Assembly (NCBI GenBank): GCA_024226515.1
Contig: JAAELQ010000135.1
Coordinates: 1-55,404 of the forward strand
From: a bacterium
GTDB lineage: Bacteria; Acidobacteriota; Polarisedimenticolia; Polarisedimenticolales; Polarisedimenticolaceae
DNA length: 55,404 nucleotides
Direction: 5' to 3'
Numbering within the stretch: position 1 is the stretch's first letter; each line of letters starts with the position of its first letter. Made by a program: the position numbers and the translations under genes. A model generated the notes under the pieces. That model ran no database searches. It was not told where the DNA came from and was given only the letters and a program-made list of their open reading frames with translations. Shown piece after piece: positions 8,392-17,942 of this stretch.

Positions 8392-10856
8392 GGCCTGGCG
8401 TCCGCGGGTCCGAAGCGGCCGACCTGCTCGGCGAGGCGACTCAGCGTGGCGTCGGCCAGGCCGAAGACGCTCTTCCCGGGGAAGCTGCCGTCCTTACGAC
8501 GCTCGCCGGCGTCCGTGCCGGTCAGCACCTTCAGGCCCTGCTGGATCGTGCACACCGTCCAGATGTGGAACTTGCGCTTGCGCACGGCGGCGACGACGTC
8601 CTTGTGCAACATCAGCTGGGGCAAGTTGCGCGTCGGGATCATCACGCCCTGGCGGCCGTTCAGTCCCTGGCGCCGACACAACTCGAAGAAACCCTCGACC
8701 TTCTCGTTGACGCCGCCGATCGGCTGGACCTCGCCCTTCTGATTGACCGAGCCCGTGACGGCGATGCCCTGTGTGATCGGAACTCCGGACAGGCTCGACA
8801 GCAACGCGTAGAGCTCCGCCGACGATGCCGAGTCACCGTCGAGCATGCCGTAGCTCTGCTCGAACGAGAGGCTGGCGGTCAGCGTCAGCGGCTTGTCCTG
8901 TGCGAACGTCCCGCGCAGGAATCCGGAGAGCGTCAGCACGCCCTTCGTGTGGGTCGGGCCCGCCATCTCCGCCTCGCGCTGGATGTCGATCAGCCCGCCG
9001 CGGCCCATCGCGGTCGTCGCCGTGATGCGCGAGGGTTGGCCGAACGCGTGATCGCCGAGGTCGAGCACCGCGAGGCCGTTGATCTGCCCCACCTTCTTGC
9101 CCTCGAGATCGAGCAGCACCATGCCCTCGGCGATGTGCTCGAGCTGCAGCTCCTCGATCTGATCGAAGCGGTAGCGCTTCTTGGCCAGTGCGCGGTCGAC
9201 GTGCGCGACACGCACGCTCTTGGCCTCCTCCTGCGAGGCCCAGAACCCCGATTCGCGGACGAGATCGGCGATCTCGGTGAAGCGCGTCGTCAACTTCTGG
9301 TGGTGGCCGGACAGGCGCACGCCGTGCTCGACGATCGCCGCGACCGCATCGCGATGAAACGGCCGCAGTTTGTCGTCCTGGACCTTCTTGTAGACGAAGC
9401 AGGCGTAATTCTGCAGCTCCTGGTCGCTGAGCGGCGTGCTCATCGACAACTCGGCCTTGATCTTGAAGATCTTCTTGAAATCTTCATCCATGGCGTACAG
9501 CAGGCGGTAAATGTGCCGCGTGCCGATCATCACGACCTTGACGTCGATCGTGAACGGCTCGGGCGTCAGCGAGAGGCCCGCGAACAGATGCATCGGGTCG
9601 AACAGCTGGACCTCGGCCCGCTGCGTGCGCAGCGTGCGTTTCAGCGCGGCCCACACACCCGGCTCGACCAGGACGTCGAGCGCATCGAGCACGAGGAACC
9701 CGCCGTTGGCGCGCAGCAGGCTTCCCGCGCGAATCCGCGTGTGATCCGTGTCCCAGTCCCCCTCACGGGTGCGCGTGCGCTCGACCGTGCCGAACAGATT
9801 GCGGTAGTTGGGCGCGGTCTCCCAGATGATCGGGCGCCCCGCGTTCTCCTCGTGGCCGACCAGGACGTTGACCCGATAGCGCGCCATGCGCGTCGGAGTC
9901 TCGGCATGGCTCGCGGCCTCCGCGCCCTCGGCCGCGGCCGGCTCCGCGACCTCGCGGAAGGCGGCCAGATTCACCAGCAGATCCTCGTGCAGCCCCTCCA
10001 GGTAGTCCTCGAGCCCCTCGGCGGCGAAGCGCTCGCGCAGCTCGGCCAGCGCCTCGTCGACGAGCGGCTTGGCCAGCTCGCGGTCGAACTGCGCCAGTTG
10101 ACGCCGCACCTCGCGGTCGGTGTTGCGGAACGACTTGCCGAGGGATTCCATCTCGGTGCGCAGGCCGGTCAGCTTCTCCTGCAGCCCCTCGAGGTCCTCG
10201 CGCTTGAACTGATCCTGCTCGACGAGAGACTCGAGCTGGTCCATCTCGACGGGGTTGCCGGCAACGACCGGCACGAGCTGCGGACGCGTGATCGGGCCGA
10301 GCTGCACCTGGACCAGGGCGAAGCCCTCTTGCTGAACCCGCCGCTCGAACTCCTTGAGCTGCTCCTTCTGGTTCTTGGCGGCGCTCTCGAGCAGCGTCGT
10401 CCGGTGACGGCGATAATCCTCGGAGTCGAACAGCTTGGGAAGCTCGCGGCCCAGCGCCTCGATCAACTCGTCGACGGTCAGCTGGAACGCCTTGCCCTGG
10501 CCCGCCCCGAAGACGAGGTGCCGCGGCTTCTCCGGATCCTGGAAATTGTGGACGTAGACCAGGTCGTGCAGGCCCGCGGCCGAACTCGGCACACCGGCCA
10601 GCATGCGTCGGACCACGGTGGAACGGCCGCTGCCGACCTCGCCCGCAGCGAAGATGTTGTAGCCATCGCTGCGCACCGCCAGCCCGAGGCGCAGCGCCTC
10701 CTCGGCGCGATCCTGGCCGATCGTGTTGATCGGGCACGTCTCGAGATCGTCGGTGGTGCGAAACGGGAAGATCCCGGGATCGCAGCACCAGCGCAGGTCG
10801 TCGGCGGACACTCGATGCGGGCTACGGCCCGCGGGAAACTTGGTTTGTTCGGCCAC
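8388..10856 (-). CDS. Lon-related ATP-dependent protease (AAA_32 plus Lon_C)
   Basis: 822 residues with a GTG start. The N-terminal ATPase half has a P-loop GEVGSGRST (72-80) with Arg78 where Lys is usual; I recall Arg here in this Lon-like group. A long charged helical stretch follows, then a Walker B-like NGGFLVLDALD. The C-terminal protease domain has catalytic Ser676 in GDSASSAE and Lys719 in NEKVEGF. Their 43-residue spacing equals that of E. coli Lon. It should unfold and degrade cytoplasmic proteins; specific substrates are unknown. It is coupled to the downstream membrane protein by a 4-nt overlap. A TAGAAT box lies just upstream of the start. Confidence 0.9.
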   Translation of the reverse strand: MAEQTKFPAGRSPHRVSADDLRWCCDPGIFPFRTTDDLETCPINTIGQDRAEEALRLGLAVRSDGYNIFAAGEVGSGRSTVVRRMLAGVPSSAAGLHDLVYVHNFQDPEKPRHLVFGAGQGKAFQLTVDELIEALGRELPKLFDSEDYRRHRTTLLESAAKNQKEQLKEFERRVQQEGFALVQVQLGPITRPQLVPVVAGNPVEMDQLESLVEQDQFKREDLEGLQEKLTGLRTEMESLGKSFRNTDREVRRQLAQFDRELAKPLVDEALAELRERFAAEGLEDYLEGLHEDLLVNLAAFREVAEPAAAEGAEAASHAETPTRMARYRVNVLVGHEENAGRPIIWETAPNYRNLFGTVERTRTREGDWDTDHTRIRAGSLLRANGGFLVLDALDVLVEPGVWAALKRTLRTQRAEVQLFDPMHLFAGLSLTPEPFTIDVKVVMIGTRHIYRLLYAMDEDFKKIFKIKAELSMSTPLSDQELQNYACFVYKKVQDDKLRPFHRDAVAAIVEHGVRLSGHHQKLTTRFTEIADLVRESGFWASQEEAKSVRVAHVDRALAKKRYRFDQIEELQLEHIAEGMVLLDLEGKKVGQINGLAVLDLGDHAFGQPSRITATTAMGRGGLIDIQREAEMAGPTHTKGVLTLSGFLRGTFAQDKPLTLTASLSFEQSYGMLDGDSASSAELYALLSSLSGVPITQGIAVTGSVNQKGEVQPIGGVNEKVEGFFELCRRQGLNGRQGVMIPTRNLPQLMLHKDVVAAVRKRKFHIWTVCTIQQGLKVLTGTDAGERRKDGSFPGKSVFGLADATLSRLAEQVGRFGPADARP

Positions 10857-10979
10857 GACGCCATTCTAGCTCGGACGATTCATCAATGCGCGCCCGCCTT
10901 GCGGAGAAATCCCCGCGCCGGGTCGGGCGGTTTCGCACCCGGGCCGGTATCATTCCATGGAACGCCTCGGGAGGATCCA

Positions 10980-12203
10980 GTGGCCGCAAGACACCGCATC
11001 TCTGCGGGAGCGCTCGTGCTGCTCGCCGCTCTGGCAATGACGGCTCCGATCCCGGCGGCCGATGACGACGTGGTGTTCACGGCGCCGCGCCACCTGGCGA
11101 CGGTGATCGGCCCGGGGGCGATCGAGCTGCGCATCAACGTGCCGCTGGACAAGGTCGACCGCGTGGTCCTGACGATCGACAACAAAGAACTCGTCACGCT
11201 CACCGCGCCGCCCTGGACCGCGGTGTGGGACGCCGGAGACGGGTCCCGCGGTCATCGTCTGCGCGCCACGCTGCACCTCGAGGACGGACAGGAGTCCTCG
11301 GCGCTGATCTTCACCAGCGCCCTGCGCATCAATCAGGTCGAAGAGGTCGGGCTGGTGTCGCTCTACCCGGTCGTGCGCGATCGCAAGGGCGTGTACGTGT
11401 CGAACCTCGAAGAGTCCGACTTCAGCATCCTCGAGGACGGCGTCAAGCAGTCGATCAGCCGCTTCTCGACCGAGCGCAAGCCGCTACGGATCGCGATCGT
11501 GCTGGACACGTCGCTCAGCATGAGCAAGGGCGGCCGCCTGCTCAGCGCGCAACAGGCGGCGCTGAACTTCCTCGGCATCCTCGAGCCCAACGACGAGGGC
11601 ATGCTGGTCACGTTCAACGACACGGTACAGATCGCGCAGGAGCTGACCTCGGATCGCACACGGCTCGCCGGCGCGATCCAGAAGTCCGAGGCCCAGGGCG
11701 GCACCGCGCTGTACGACGCCGTCTGGCGCGCGGCGCGCAACCTGCGCGACTTCGACGGACGGCGTGTGCTCGTGCTGCTGTCCGACGGCAAGGACGAGGC
11801 GGCCAACGGCTTCGAGCCCGGCAGCCTGCACACACTGGACGAGGCGCTGGACCAGGCCCTGCGCAGCGAGGTGATGATCTTCGCCATCGGGCTCGGACGT
11901 CGGCTGGAACAGCAGTGGGACTTCGACCGCAGGGTCACGCTGGATCAGGTGCTGTTCAAGCTGGCGGAGAACACCGGCGGTCGCACGCTGATCTCGCCGC
12001 GCGCCGGCCAGTTGAAGAAGGCGTTCACCGCGGTGGCCGACGACCTGCGCCACCAGTACTCGCTGGCCTACATCTCGAAGGACGCTCGAAAGGACGGCCG
12101 CTGGCGCAAGCTGGAGGTCACGGTGCCCGGGCGCAACGTCGAGGTGGTCACGCGCACCGGCTACTTCGCGCCGGACTCGTCTCGTTCGCCGGGCGCCTTC
12201 TGA
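10980..12203 (+). CDS. VWFA-related protein of the Acidobacteria type
   Basis: 407 residues from a GTG start preceded by GGGAGG (about 6 nt away). The frame is open far upstream, but only because it is antisense to the Lon-like gene. A signal peptide is visible (about 1-27, ending IPAA). A beta-rich domain follows, then the LYPVVRDRKGVYVSNLEESDF segment typical of the acidobacterial VWFA-related family. The VWA domain has a complete MIDAS: DTSLS (176-180), Thr242 and Asp269 in LLSDG. It likely binds a divalent cation and a protein partner outside the cytoplasm. Its last 43 bp overlap the tail of the convergent kinase gene. Confidence 0.85.
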   Translation: MAARHRISAGALVLLAALAMTAPIPAADDDVVFTAPRHLATVIGPGAIELRINVPLDKVDRVVLTIDNKELVTLTAPPWTAVWDAGDGSRGHRLRATLHLEDGQESSALIFTSALRINQVEEVGLVSLYPVVRDRKGVYVSNLEESDFSILEDGVKQSISRFSTERKPLRIAIVLDTSLSMSKGGRLLSAQQAALNFLGILEPNDEGMLVTFNDTVQIAQELTSDRTRLAGAIQKSEAQGGTALYDAVWRAARNLRDFDGRRVLVLLSDGKDEAANGFEPGSLHTLDEALDQALRSEVMIFAIGLGRRLEQQWDFDRRVTLDQVLFKLAENTGGRTLISPRAGQLKKAFTAVADDLRHQYSLAYISKDARKDGRWRKLEVTVPGRNVEVVTRTGYFAPDSSRSPGAF

Positions 12204-12853
12204 TTCTTCTTCCCCCGCTTGGGGTTGAAGATCCACAGCGAGCGCCAGAAACGGTAGCGATCGACGAACGCCTGCTCCTCATCCGTGTAGGGCCCCGCCG
12301 CGAGCAGGTTCTTCCACTTCAACAGCGCCGAGCGATCGATCAGCTGCATCCACGGGGACAGCAGTCGATGCGCGAGCCCCCCCGGGCGCAACCACATCGC
12401 GCTGGCCAGATCCAACACGTAGACGCGATCGTCGTCGGTGGCCAGCACGTTGTCCCGCGTACGCAGGTCCCAGTGCACCATTCCGCGCTCGTGCATCGCG
12501 CGCACGATCTCGCACAGTTGAGGGTAGAGCCGCGTGCCGCGCTGCTTGCGCTCCGGGTCCCATCCCAACTGCACGCCCGGCACGTACTCGATGGCCAGCG
12601 CGATCGCGTCGATGCGACCGACGAACGCCGGGATGCCCTCCAGCGGTCCGAGCCGCCGGTAGGCCAGCGTCTCGCGTCGGATCTGCAGCCTGCCGATCAC
12701 ACGCACCCACCACGCCTTCGCCCGGTAGTCCTTGACCACGACCGGCCCGTCGCCCAGGTCGGCGATGTTCAGGTCGGCCTTGGTCGGTCCGCCGACCTTG
12801 AGCGACCTGACGATCGAGGCTTCGTAGAGCTCTCTTGTCGGCTCGGTTTGCAT
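12161..12853 (-). CDS. Small protein kinase-fold protein (RIO/Kdo-kinase-like)
   Basis: 230 residues with a minimal kinase core: Lys41 in VVVKD for ATP, the catalytic loop HWDLRTRDN (127-135), and DLA (148-150) at the metal-binding DFG position. The compact size resembles RIO kinases and lipopolysaccharide core heptose/Kdo kinases rather than Hanks-type Ser/Thr kinases. The substrate could be a protein or an envelope sugar. The C-terminus is basic (NPKRGKKNQK). The start has no clear ribosome-binding site. Inverted repeat copy C ends 29 bp upstream of the ATG and could lie in its 5' leader. The 3' end overlaps the VWA gene by 43 bp. Confidence 0.75.
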   Translation of the reverse strand: MQTEPTRELYEASIVRSLKVGGPTKADLNIADLGDGPVVVKDYRAKAWWVRVIGRLQIRRETLAYRRLGPLEGIPAFVGRIDAIALAIEYVPGVQLGWDPERKQRGTRLYPQLCEIVRAMHERGMVHWDLRTRDNVLATDDDRVYVLDLASAMWLRPGGLAHRLLSPWMQLIDRSALLKWKNLLAAGPYTDEEQAFVDRYRFWRSLWIFNPKRGKKNQKAPGERDESGAK

Positions 12854-12882
12854 GCGGCAATACAGTACCAGCGAAGGGAACC

Positions 12883-12958
12883 CCGGGGGCTACTGCCCCC
12901 GGACCCCCGCTACCGCACTGCACGACGCCGTCAGAACGACGTCGCTCCCTTTTGTCCT
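12883..12958 (-). repeat. Structured dispersed repeat, copy C (inverted, diverged)
   Basis: The reverse complement aligns without gaps over all 76 positions to copies A and B. The 3' half is nearly identical; the 5' half differs at many sites. The 10-bp stem (repeat positions 14-23/28-37) is still fully paired. Positions 22/29 change from C-G to G-C, 23/28 from G-C to T-A, and 20/31 from G-C to T.G. The loop TCTG is unchanged. The second hairpin keeps its 8-bp GC stem with loop AGTA. It ends 29 bp before the kinase start codon. Confidence 0.85.
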
Positions 12959-13087
12959 TTTCTCCCGGGGGGCGATTTGCGGTCGGGTGAAGCTGCTCGC
13001 CGCTTCAGCGGTTCCGATCTCCTCGGATCGAGTACCGTCGCCGAGACGAGGCAAGTAGCAGCGATCGCACCTCGTTCCGAGAAAACA

Positions 13088-13163
13088 AGGACCAAACGGA
13101 ACGATGGCCGTCTGCGGCCGTCGTGGAGTGCGGTAGCGGGGGTCCGGGGGCAGACGCCCCCGG
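13088..13163 (+). repeat. Structured dispersed repeat, copy B
   Basis: It matches copy A at 75 of 76 positions; the single difference is in the loop of the second hairpin (AGAC instead of AGAA). Near-identity across 13 kb indicates recent duplication or ongoing homogenisation. Like copy A it lies just beyond the 3' end of a minus-strand gene, here the glycosyltransferase that ends at 13207. Confidence 0.9.
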
Positions 13164-13206
13164 GGGTCCCCTCGTAGATCGCCCCCCTAGAACCCAGCTC
13201 GGGCCC

Positions 13207-14826
13207 TCAGCGATTACTCAACAGAAAAGCCCGGTTCGCCCCGATCGCACGCTCGGCCAGCGGCTCGACCGCCCCGATCGTCGCCCGCACCTCGTCGAGA
13301 AAGCCGCGTTCGACGATCAGGAACACCCGCTCGTTCCGCGCCCAGTACTCGACGAGGTCGTCGCTGGACTCGATGCGCGGGATCGCCCGACCGGTGTAGT
13401 AGCTGTAGCCGACGCGCCACTTCCAGAAACGATAGCCGCGCAGCTCGTCGTCTTCGCCCACATGGCCGTTGACGATCTCGCAGAAGCCGCGCGGCGACTT
13501 GTACAGGTCCACCGCCGGTAGCACGCTGACGGCGACGACGACGTACAGCGTGCACAGTGCCGCGATCAGCGCCGCGGGCGCCGCGGCGTTGCCGAGCGCG
13601 CGGAACGTCAGGCCGCCGATCACGCACACTCCCCCGGCGAGCAGCACGACGGCTACCGTCCGCGCCTCGGTACGCAACAGCGGGTGGCTCGACGCTGCCT
13701 GGCTCCACAGATAGCCCGCCGCCGCCACGAACAGCACTCCGTATGCGCCGACGATCGCGCGCGCCGCGAGCGTGCGGACGCGCGGCAGCGTCGCCAGCAG
13801 CAGCCGTTCGGCCGCGCCGGAGACGAGGACCGCCACCGCGGGCGCGGCCGGCAGCAGGTAGACGCTGCGTTTGCTGACCGGCCAGGAGAAGAACGCGACG
13901 TACGCCGCGATCCAGATCCAGGCCAGACCGTCGAGCCGCCGCTCGGACGCGTCGCGCCCGGGAAGCGCGGCAGCCAGGGGCACGAAGACCGACCACGGCG
14001 CCATGTCGATCCAGAAATACTTCAGGAAGTACCACCATGGCCGCTGGTGATCCCAGGGCGCCACGGCGCGTCCTACGTTCTGCCGGTACAGCATCTCGTA
14101 CACGGCGTCGGCGTGACCCGTTGCGATCAGCGCGAGGAACCACGGCGCCGCGACCAGGATCGCGGTTCCGGCCGCTGCGCCGAGGTGCGCCGGCTTCAAC
14201 ACGTCCCACCTGCGACGCCACGCCACGTGGCCCAGCACGACCAGCCCGATGCACACGGGCGCCACGGGCCCCTTGCTGAGGAACCCCAACCCCGTCGCCG
14301 CACCGGCGAGGGACCAGCAGCGCAGGGCCGGACCGTCGTGGTCGATCACACGGCTCAACGCGACCAGCGCCCCCAGCACGCAGGCGGCAAGCAGCAGGTC
14401 CATCTGCGCCTGCCGCGCGGACCACGAGACGACGAACGTCGTGGCCAGCAGGACCGCTGCCAGTCGCGCGCGCAGCTTCCCGGCGTAGGGCCAGACGAGG
14501 AGGTACAGCAGCAGGACACAGGCCACGCCGGAGGCGACGGCCGGCAGCCGCGCCACCAGCTCGTCCGAGCGCCCGGTCAGCGCCGCGCCGACGCGCGCGA
14601 GCCAGAAGTAGAGGATCGGCTTCTCGTCGAACGGCTCGCCGTTGACGGTCGGCAGCAGCCACAGGTCGCCGCGCACCATCTCCGCAACGGCCAGCCCATA
14701 GACCGGTTCGTTCGGGTTCCACAGGTCGCGCGCGCCGAGTCCGGCGCCGAACAGGATCGCGGCGCCGAGCACCAGGACCAGCAGGTCGCGGCGGCGCTCC
14801 GCCGCTCCGGGCGGCAGCGTGCTCAC
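13207..14826 (-). CDS. ArnT/PMT-family membrane glycosyltransferase
   Basis: 539 residues with about 11-12 hydrophobic segments. The N-terminal periplasmic loop has DLWNPNEPVYG and DEKPILYFW, characteristic of GT-83/PMT_2 enzymes that move a sugar from a polyprenyl phosphate to lipid A, a protein or another glycan at the periplasmic face. The first motif has Asn-Glu where many relatives have Asp-Glu. A soluble C-terminal domain of about 100 residues follows the last helix. It overlaps the stop of msbA by 4 nt (ATGA), so a role in modifying exported lipid A-type glycolipid is a reasonable inference. Acceptor and sugar are unknown. Confidence 0.85.
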   Translation of the reverse strand: MSTLPPGAAERRRDLLVLVLGAAILFGAGLGARDLWNPNEPVYGLAVAEMVRGDLWLLPTVNGEPFDEKPILYFWLARVGAALTGRSDELVARLPAVASGVACVLLLYLLVWPYAGKLRARLAAVLLATTFVVSWSARQAQMDLLLAACVLGALVALSRVIDHDGPALRCWSLAGAATGLGFLSKGPVAPVCIGLVVLGHVAWRRRWDVLKPAHLGAAAGTAILVAAPWFLALIATGHADAVYEMLYRQNVGRAVAPWDHQRPWWYFLKYFWIDMAPWSVFVPLAAALPGRDASERRLDGLAWIWIAAYVAFFSWPVSKRSVYLLPAAPAVAVLVSGAAERLLLATLPRVRTLAARAIVGAYGVLFVAAAGYLWSQAASSHPLLRTEARTVAVVLLAGGVCVIGGLTFRALGNAAAPAALIAALCTLYVVVAVSVLPAVDLYKSPRGFCEIVNGHVGEDDELRGYRFWKWRVGYSYYTGRAIPRIESSDDLVEYWARNERVFLIVERGFLDEVRATIGAVEPLAERAIGANRAFLLSNR

Positions 14827-16634
14827 GTCGCGGGAGCGTCGCGGAACTGGAACTCGTGCAGCCGAGCGTAGGCGCCGCCGTCCGCCAGCAACTGGTCGTG
14901 CGTCCCCTCCTCGACGATGCGGCCGGCGTCCATGACGACGATGCGATCGGCGCTGCGAATCGTCGACAGGCGATGCGCGATGACCAGGCTGGTCCTGCCG
15001 CGCATCAGCACCTCGAGCGCCTGCTGCACCGCGACCTCCGACTCGGCGTCGAGCGCCGACGTGGCCTCATCCAGGATCAACAGCGGCGGATCCTTGAGCA
15101 GTGCGCGCGCGATCGTGAGGCGCTGACGCTGTCCCATCGACAGGCGCGCGCCGCGCTCGCCCAGCACGGTGTCGTATCCGTCGGGCAGCTCGCGAATAAA
15201 ACCGTCCGCGTGAGCCGCGCGCGCGACTTCCTCGACGCGTTCGAGCGGCACGTCGGCACGGCCGTAGGCGATGTTGTTGCGCACCGTGTCGTCGAACAAC
15301 ACGGTCTCCTGCGTGACCATGCCGATCTGCTCGCGCAGCGACTCGATTCGCACCTCGCGCACGTCCCGGCCGTCGACGAGCACCCGACCCTCGGTCACGT
15401 CGTAGAACCGCGGCACGAGATTCGCGATCGTCGACTTGCCCGCCCCGGACGAGCCGACCAGCGCCACCGTCTCGCCCTTGGCGATGCTCAACTCGATTCC
15501 GCGCAAGACGGGCGCGTCGGCGCCGTAGCTGAACTCGACGCCGTCGAACCGGATCCGGCGCTCGAACGGCAGCAGGTCGGTCGCGCCGGGAGCGTTCTTC
15601 ACCTTGCGCTCGTGATCCAGCATGCGGAACACGCGGACCGCGGCCGAGCGGGCCCGCTGTAGCTCGGCATAGATCGTATTCAGCCTGCGGATCGAAACGA
15701 ACAGCAGCCCGAGACAGAACAGGATCACCGCGAAGTCGCCCGCGTCGAGCGTATTGCGCGCGATGAACAGCCCGGCTGTGAAGAACAGCGCGGCGCCGAA
15801 AACCGCGCCGAGCAGCTCCATCACCGCCGGCGCCAGCGCCTGCGCCCGCCCCGCTCGCAGGTCGGCGCGCAGCATCTGGTTCAGCGACTGACGCAGCCGG
15901 CCGATCTCGTAGCGCTCCATGCCGAAGCTCTGCACGACCTTGGCGCCGCTCACGGCCTCGTTGAGCCGACTCGACAGCTCGCCCATGTACTCCTGCGATG
16001 CGGTGGCGGCGCTCCGCAGGCGCTTGCCGAGCCGCACCATCGGGTACGCGAGCAGCGGCAGCGCGACGACGGCGATGAGCGACATGCGCCAGTCGTGGAT
16101 GAAGGCGGCCAGCAGCAGGAACGGGACCATCGCGCCGACGCGAACGAGGTCGGCGAGCATCACGGTGCTGATGCGCTTCAACAGCGTGACGTCGTTGAGC
16201 AAGCGCGACATGATCACGCCGGTCGCGTGCGTCTGGAAGAAGTCGAGCGACTGGAAGGCGACCGATTCGTAGAGCTCCGCGCGCAGGTCGCGGATGACCG
16301 ACGCTCCGGACTTGATCGTCAGGTACTGACCGAAGTACAGCAGGACGCCGCGCGCGAAGAAGATCACGATCAGGATCAGCGGCACCTGGACGAACGCGTG
16401 CTCGCGCGCCCAGTCGAACGCCTCGCCCGCCGGGACGACGCCGTCGAACCACTCCAGCATGCCGGTGTCCCCGGGCGCCGCGGGCGCGGTCCCGAGGACA
16501 TCGTTGACCAGCGGCTTGATCGTGCTCACGACGGCCGCCATCAGACCGCCGCTGACGGAGAGCAACGTCGCGCCCAGGATCATGTGCAGCAGGTAGGGCT
16601 TCAGGTAGCCCAGCAGTCGCCGCAGTTCATGCAT
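14823..16634 (-). CDS. msbA: Lipid A/glycolipid flippase ABC transporter (MsbA-like)
   Basis: 603 residues, a half-transporter with six transmembrane helices (about 1-320) and an ATPase domain. Walker A GSSGAGKST is at 394-402, the signature is LSMGQRQRL rather than LSGGQ, and Walker B is LLILDEATSALD. Homodimers flip lipid A-core across the inner membrane. Other lipid exporters of the same fold cannot be excluded by sequence alone. It lies 12 nt after ndk and overlaps the glycosyltransferase by 4 nt, making it part of the sucCD-ndk operon. This position supports an envelope role together with the glycosyltransferase. Confidence 0.85.
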   Translation of the reverse strand: MHELRRLLGYLKPYLLHMILGATLLSVSGGLMAAVVSTIKPLVNDVLGTAPAAPGDTGMLEWFDGVVPAGEAFDWAREHAFVQVPLILIVIFFARGVLLYFGQYLTIKSGASVIRDLRAELYESVAFQSLDFFQTHATGVIMSRLLNDVTLLKRISTVMLADLVRVGAMVPFLLLAAFIHDWRMSLIAVVALPLLAYPMVRLGKRLRSAATASQEYMGELSSRLNEAVSGAKVVQSFGMERYEIGRLRQSLNQMLRADLRAGRAQALAPAVMELLGAVFGAALFFTAGLFIARNTLDAGDFAVILFCLGLLFVSIRRLNTIYAELQRARSAAVRVFRMLDHERKVKNAPGATDLLPFERRIRFDGVEFSYGADAPVLRGIELSIAKGETVALVGSSGAGKSTIANLVPRFYDVTEGRVLVDGRDVREVRIESLREQIGMVTQETVLFDDTVRNNIAYGRADVPLERVEEVARAAHADGFIRELPDGYDTVLGERGARLSMGQRQRLTIARALLKDPPLLILDEATSALDAESEVAVQQALEVLMRGRTSLVIAHRLSTIRSADRIVVMDAGRIVEEGTHDQLLADGGAYARLHEFQFRDAPAT

Positions 16635-16646
16635 GGCGCAAGGATA

Positions 16647-17060
16647 CTACCGGAGGTCGATCCCGCCGAAGAAGTACGCGATCTCGGTCGCGGCCGTCTC
16701 CGGGGCGTCGGAACCGTGCGTCGCGTTGCGCTCGATGTTGGTGCCCAGCTGCTTGCGTAGCGTACCCTCCGCCGCCTCTTCCGGGTTGGTCGCGCCCATC
16801 ACCTCGCGCCACTTGGCGATCGCGCCGTCGCGCTCGAGACACATGACGACCGCGGGGCCGGAAGACATGAACTGCGTCAGGTCGTTGAAGAACGGACGCT
16901 CCTCGTGCACGGCGTAGAAGCCCTCGGCGTCGGTCCGGGACAGGTTCACCATGCGCATGGCGACGACCTTGAAGCCCTCTTCCTCGATACGATTCAGCAC
17001 GCGGCCGATGACGTTCTTCTCGACGGCGTCCGGCTTGACGATGGCAAACGTTCTTTCCAT
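16647..17060 (-). CDS. ndk: Nucleoside diphosphate kinase
   Basis: 137 residues, the full normal length. It transfers the gamma-phosphate between nucleoside triphosphates and diphosphates through a phosphohistidine, His115 in the NATHGSD motif (113-118). The N-terminus [12 protein letters not shown] is canonical. It sits 13 nt downstream of sucD, an arrangement that makes functional sense because succinyl-CoA synthetase can make GTP or ATP. The ribosome-binding site is AGGAGC about 8 nt before the ATG. It is followed 12 nt later by msbA. Confidence 0.97.
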   Translation of the reverse strand: MERTFAIVKPDAVEKNVIGRVLNRIEEEGFKVVAMRMVNLSRTDAEGFYAVHEERPFFNDLTQFMSSGPAVVMCLERDGAIAKWREVMGATNPEEAAEGTLRKQLGTNIERNATHGSDAPETAATEIAYFFGGIDLR

Positions 17061-17073
17061 TTCGCTTCCGCTC

Positions 17074-17940
<867 letters not shown>

Positions 17941-17942
17941 GA

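Larger units (their letters stand above)
12854..13206. other. Gene-free stretch holding two repeat copies
   Basis: This 353-bp interval is the only stretch over 300 bp without a gene. It contains repeat copy C (12883-12958, minus) and copy B (13088-13163, plus), pointing away from each other across a 129-bp spacer. The spacer has an imperfect dyad around 13017-13032 but no gene I can support. Short open frames that start at GTG inside the repeats all read M-E/Q-CGSGGPGA because of the shared DNA and are not taken as genes. Confidence 0.75.

Noticed and set aside
8382..10979. Upstream extension of the VWA frame
   Set aside because: It is antisense to the Lon-like protease; the GTG at 10980 with a good ribosome-binding site and signal peptide is the real start.
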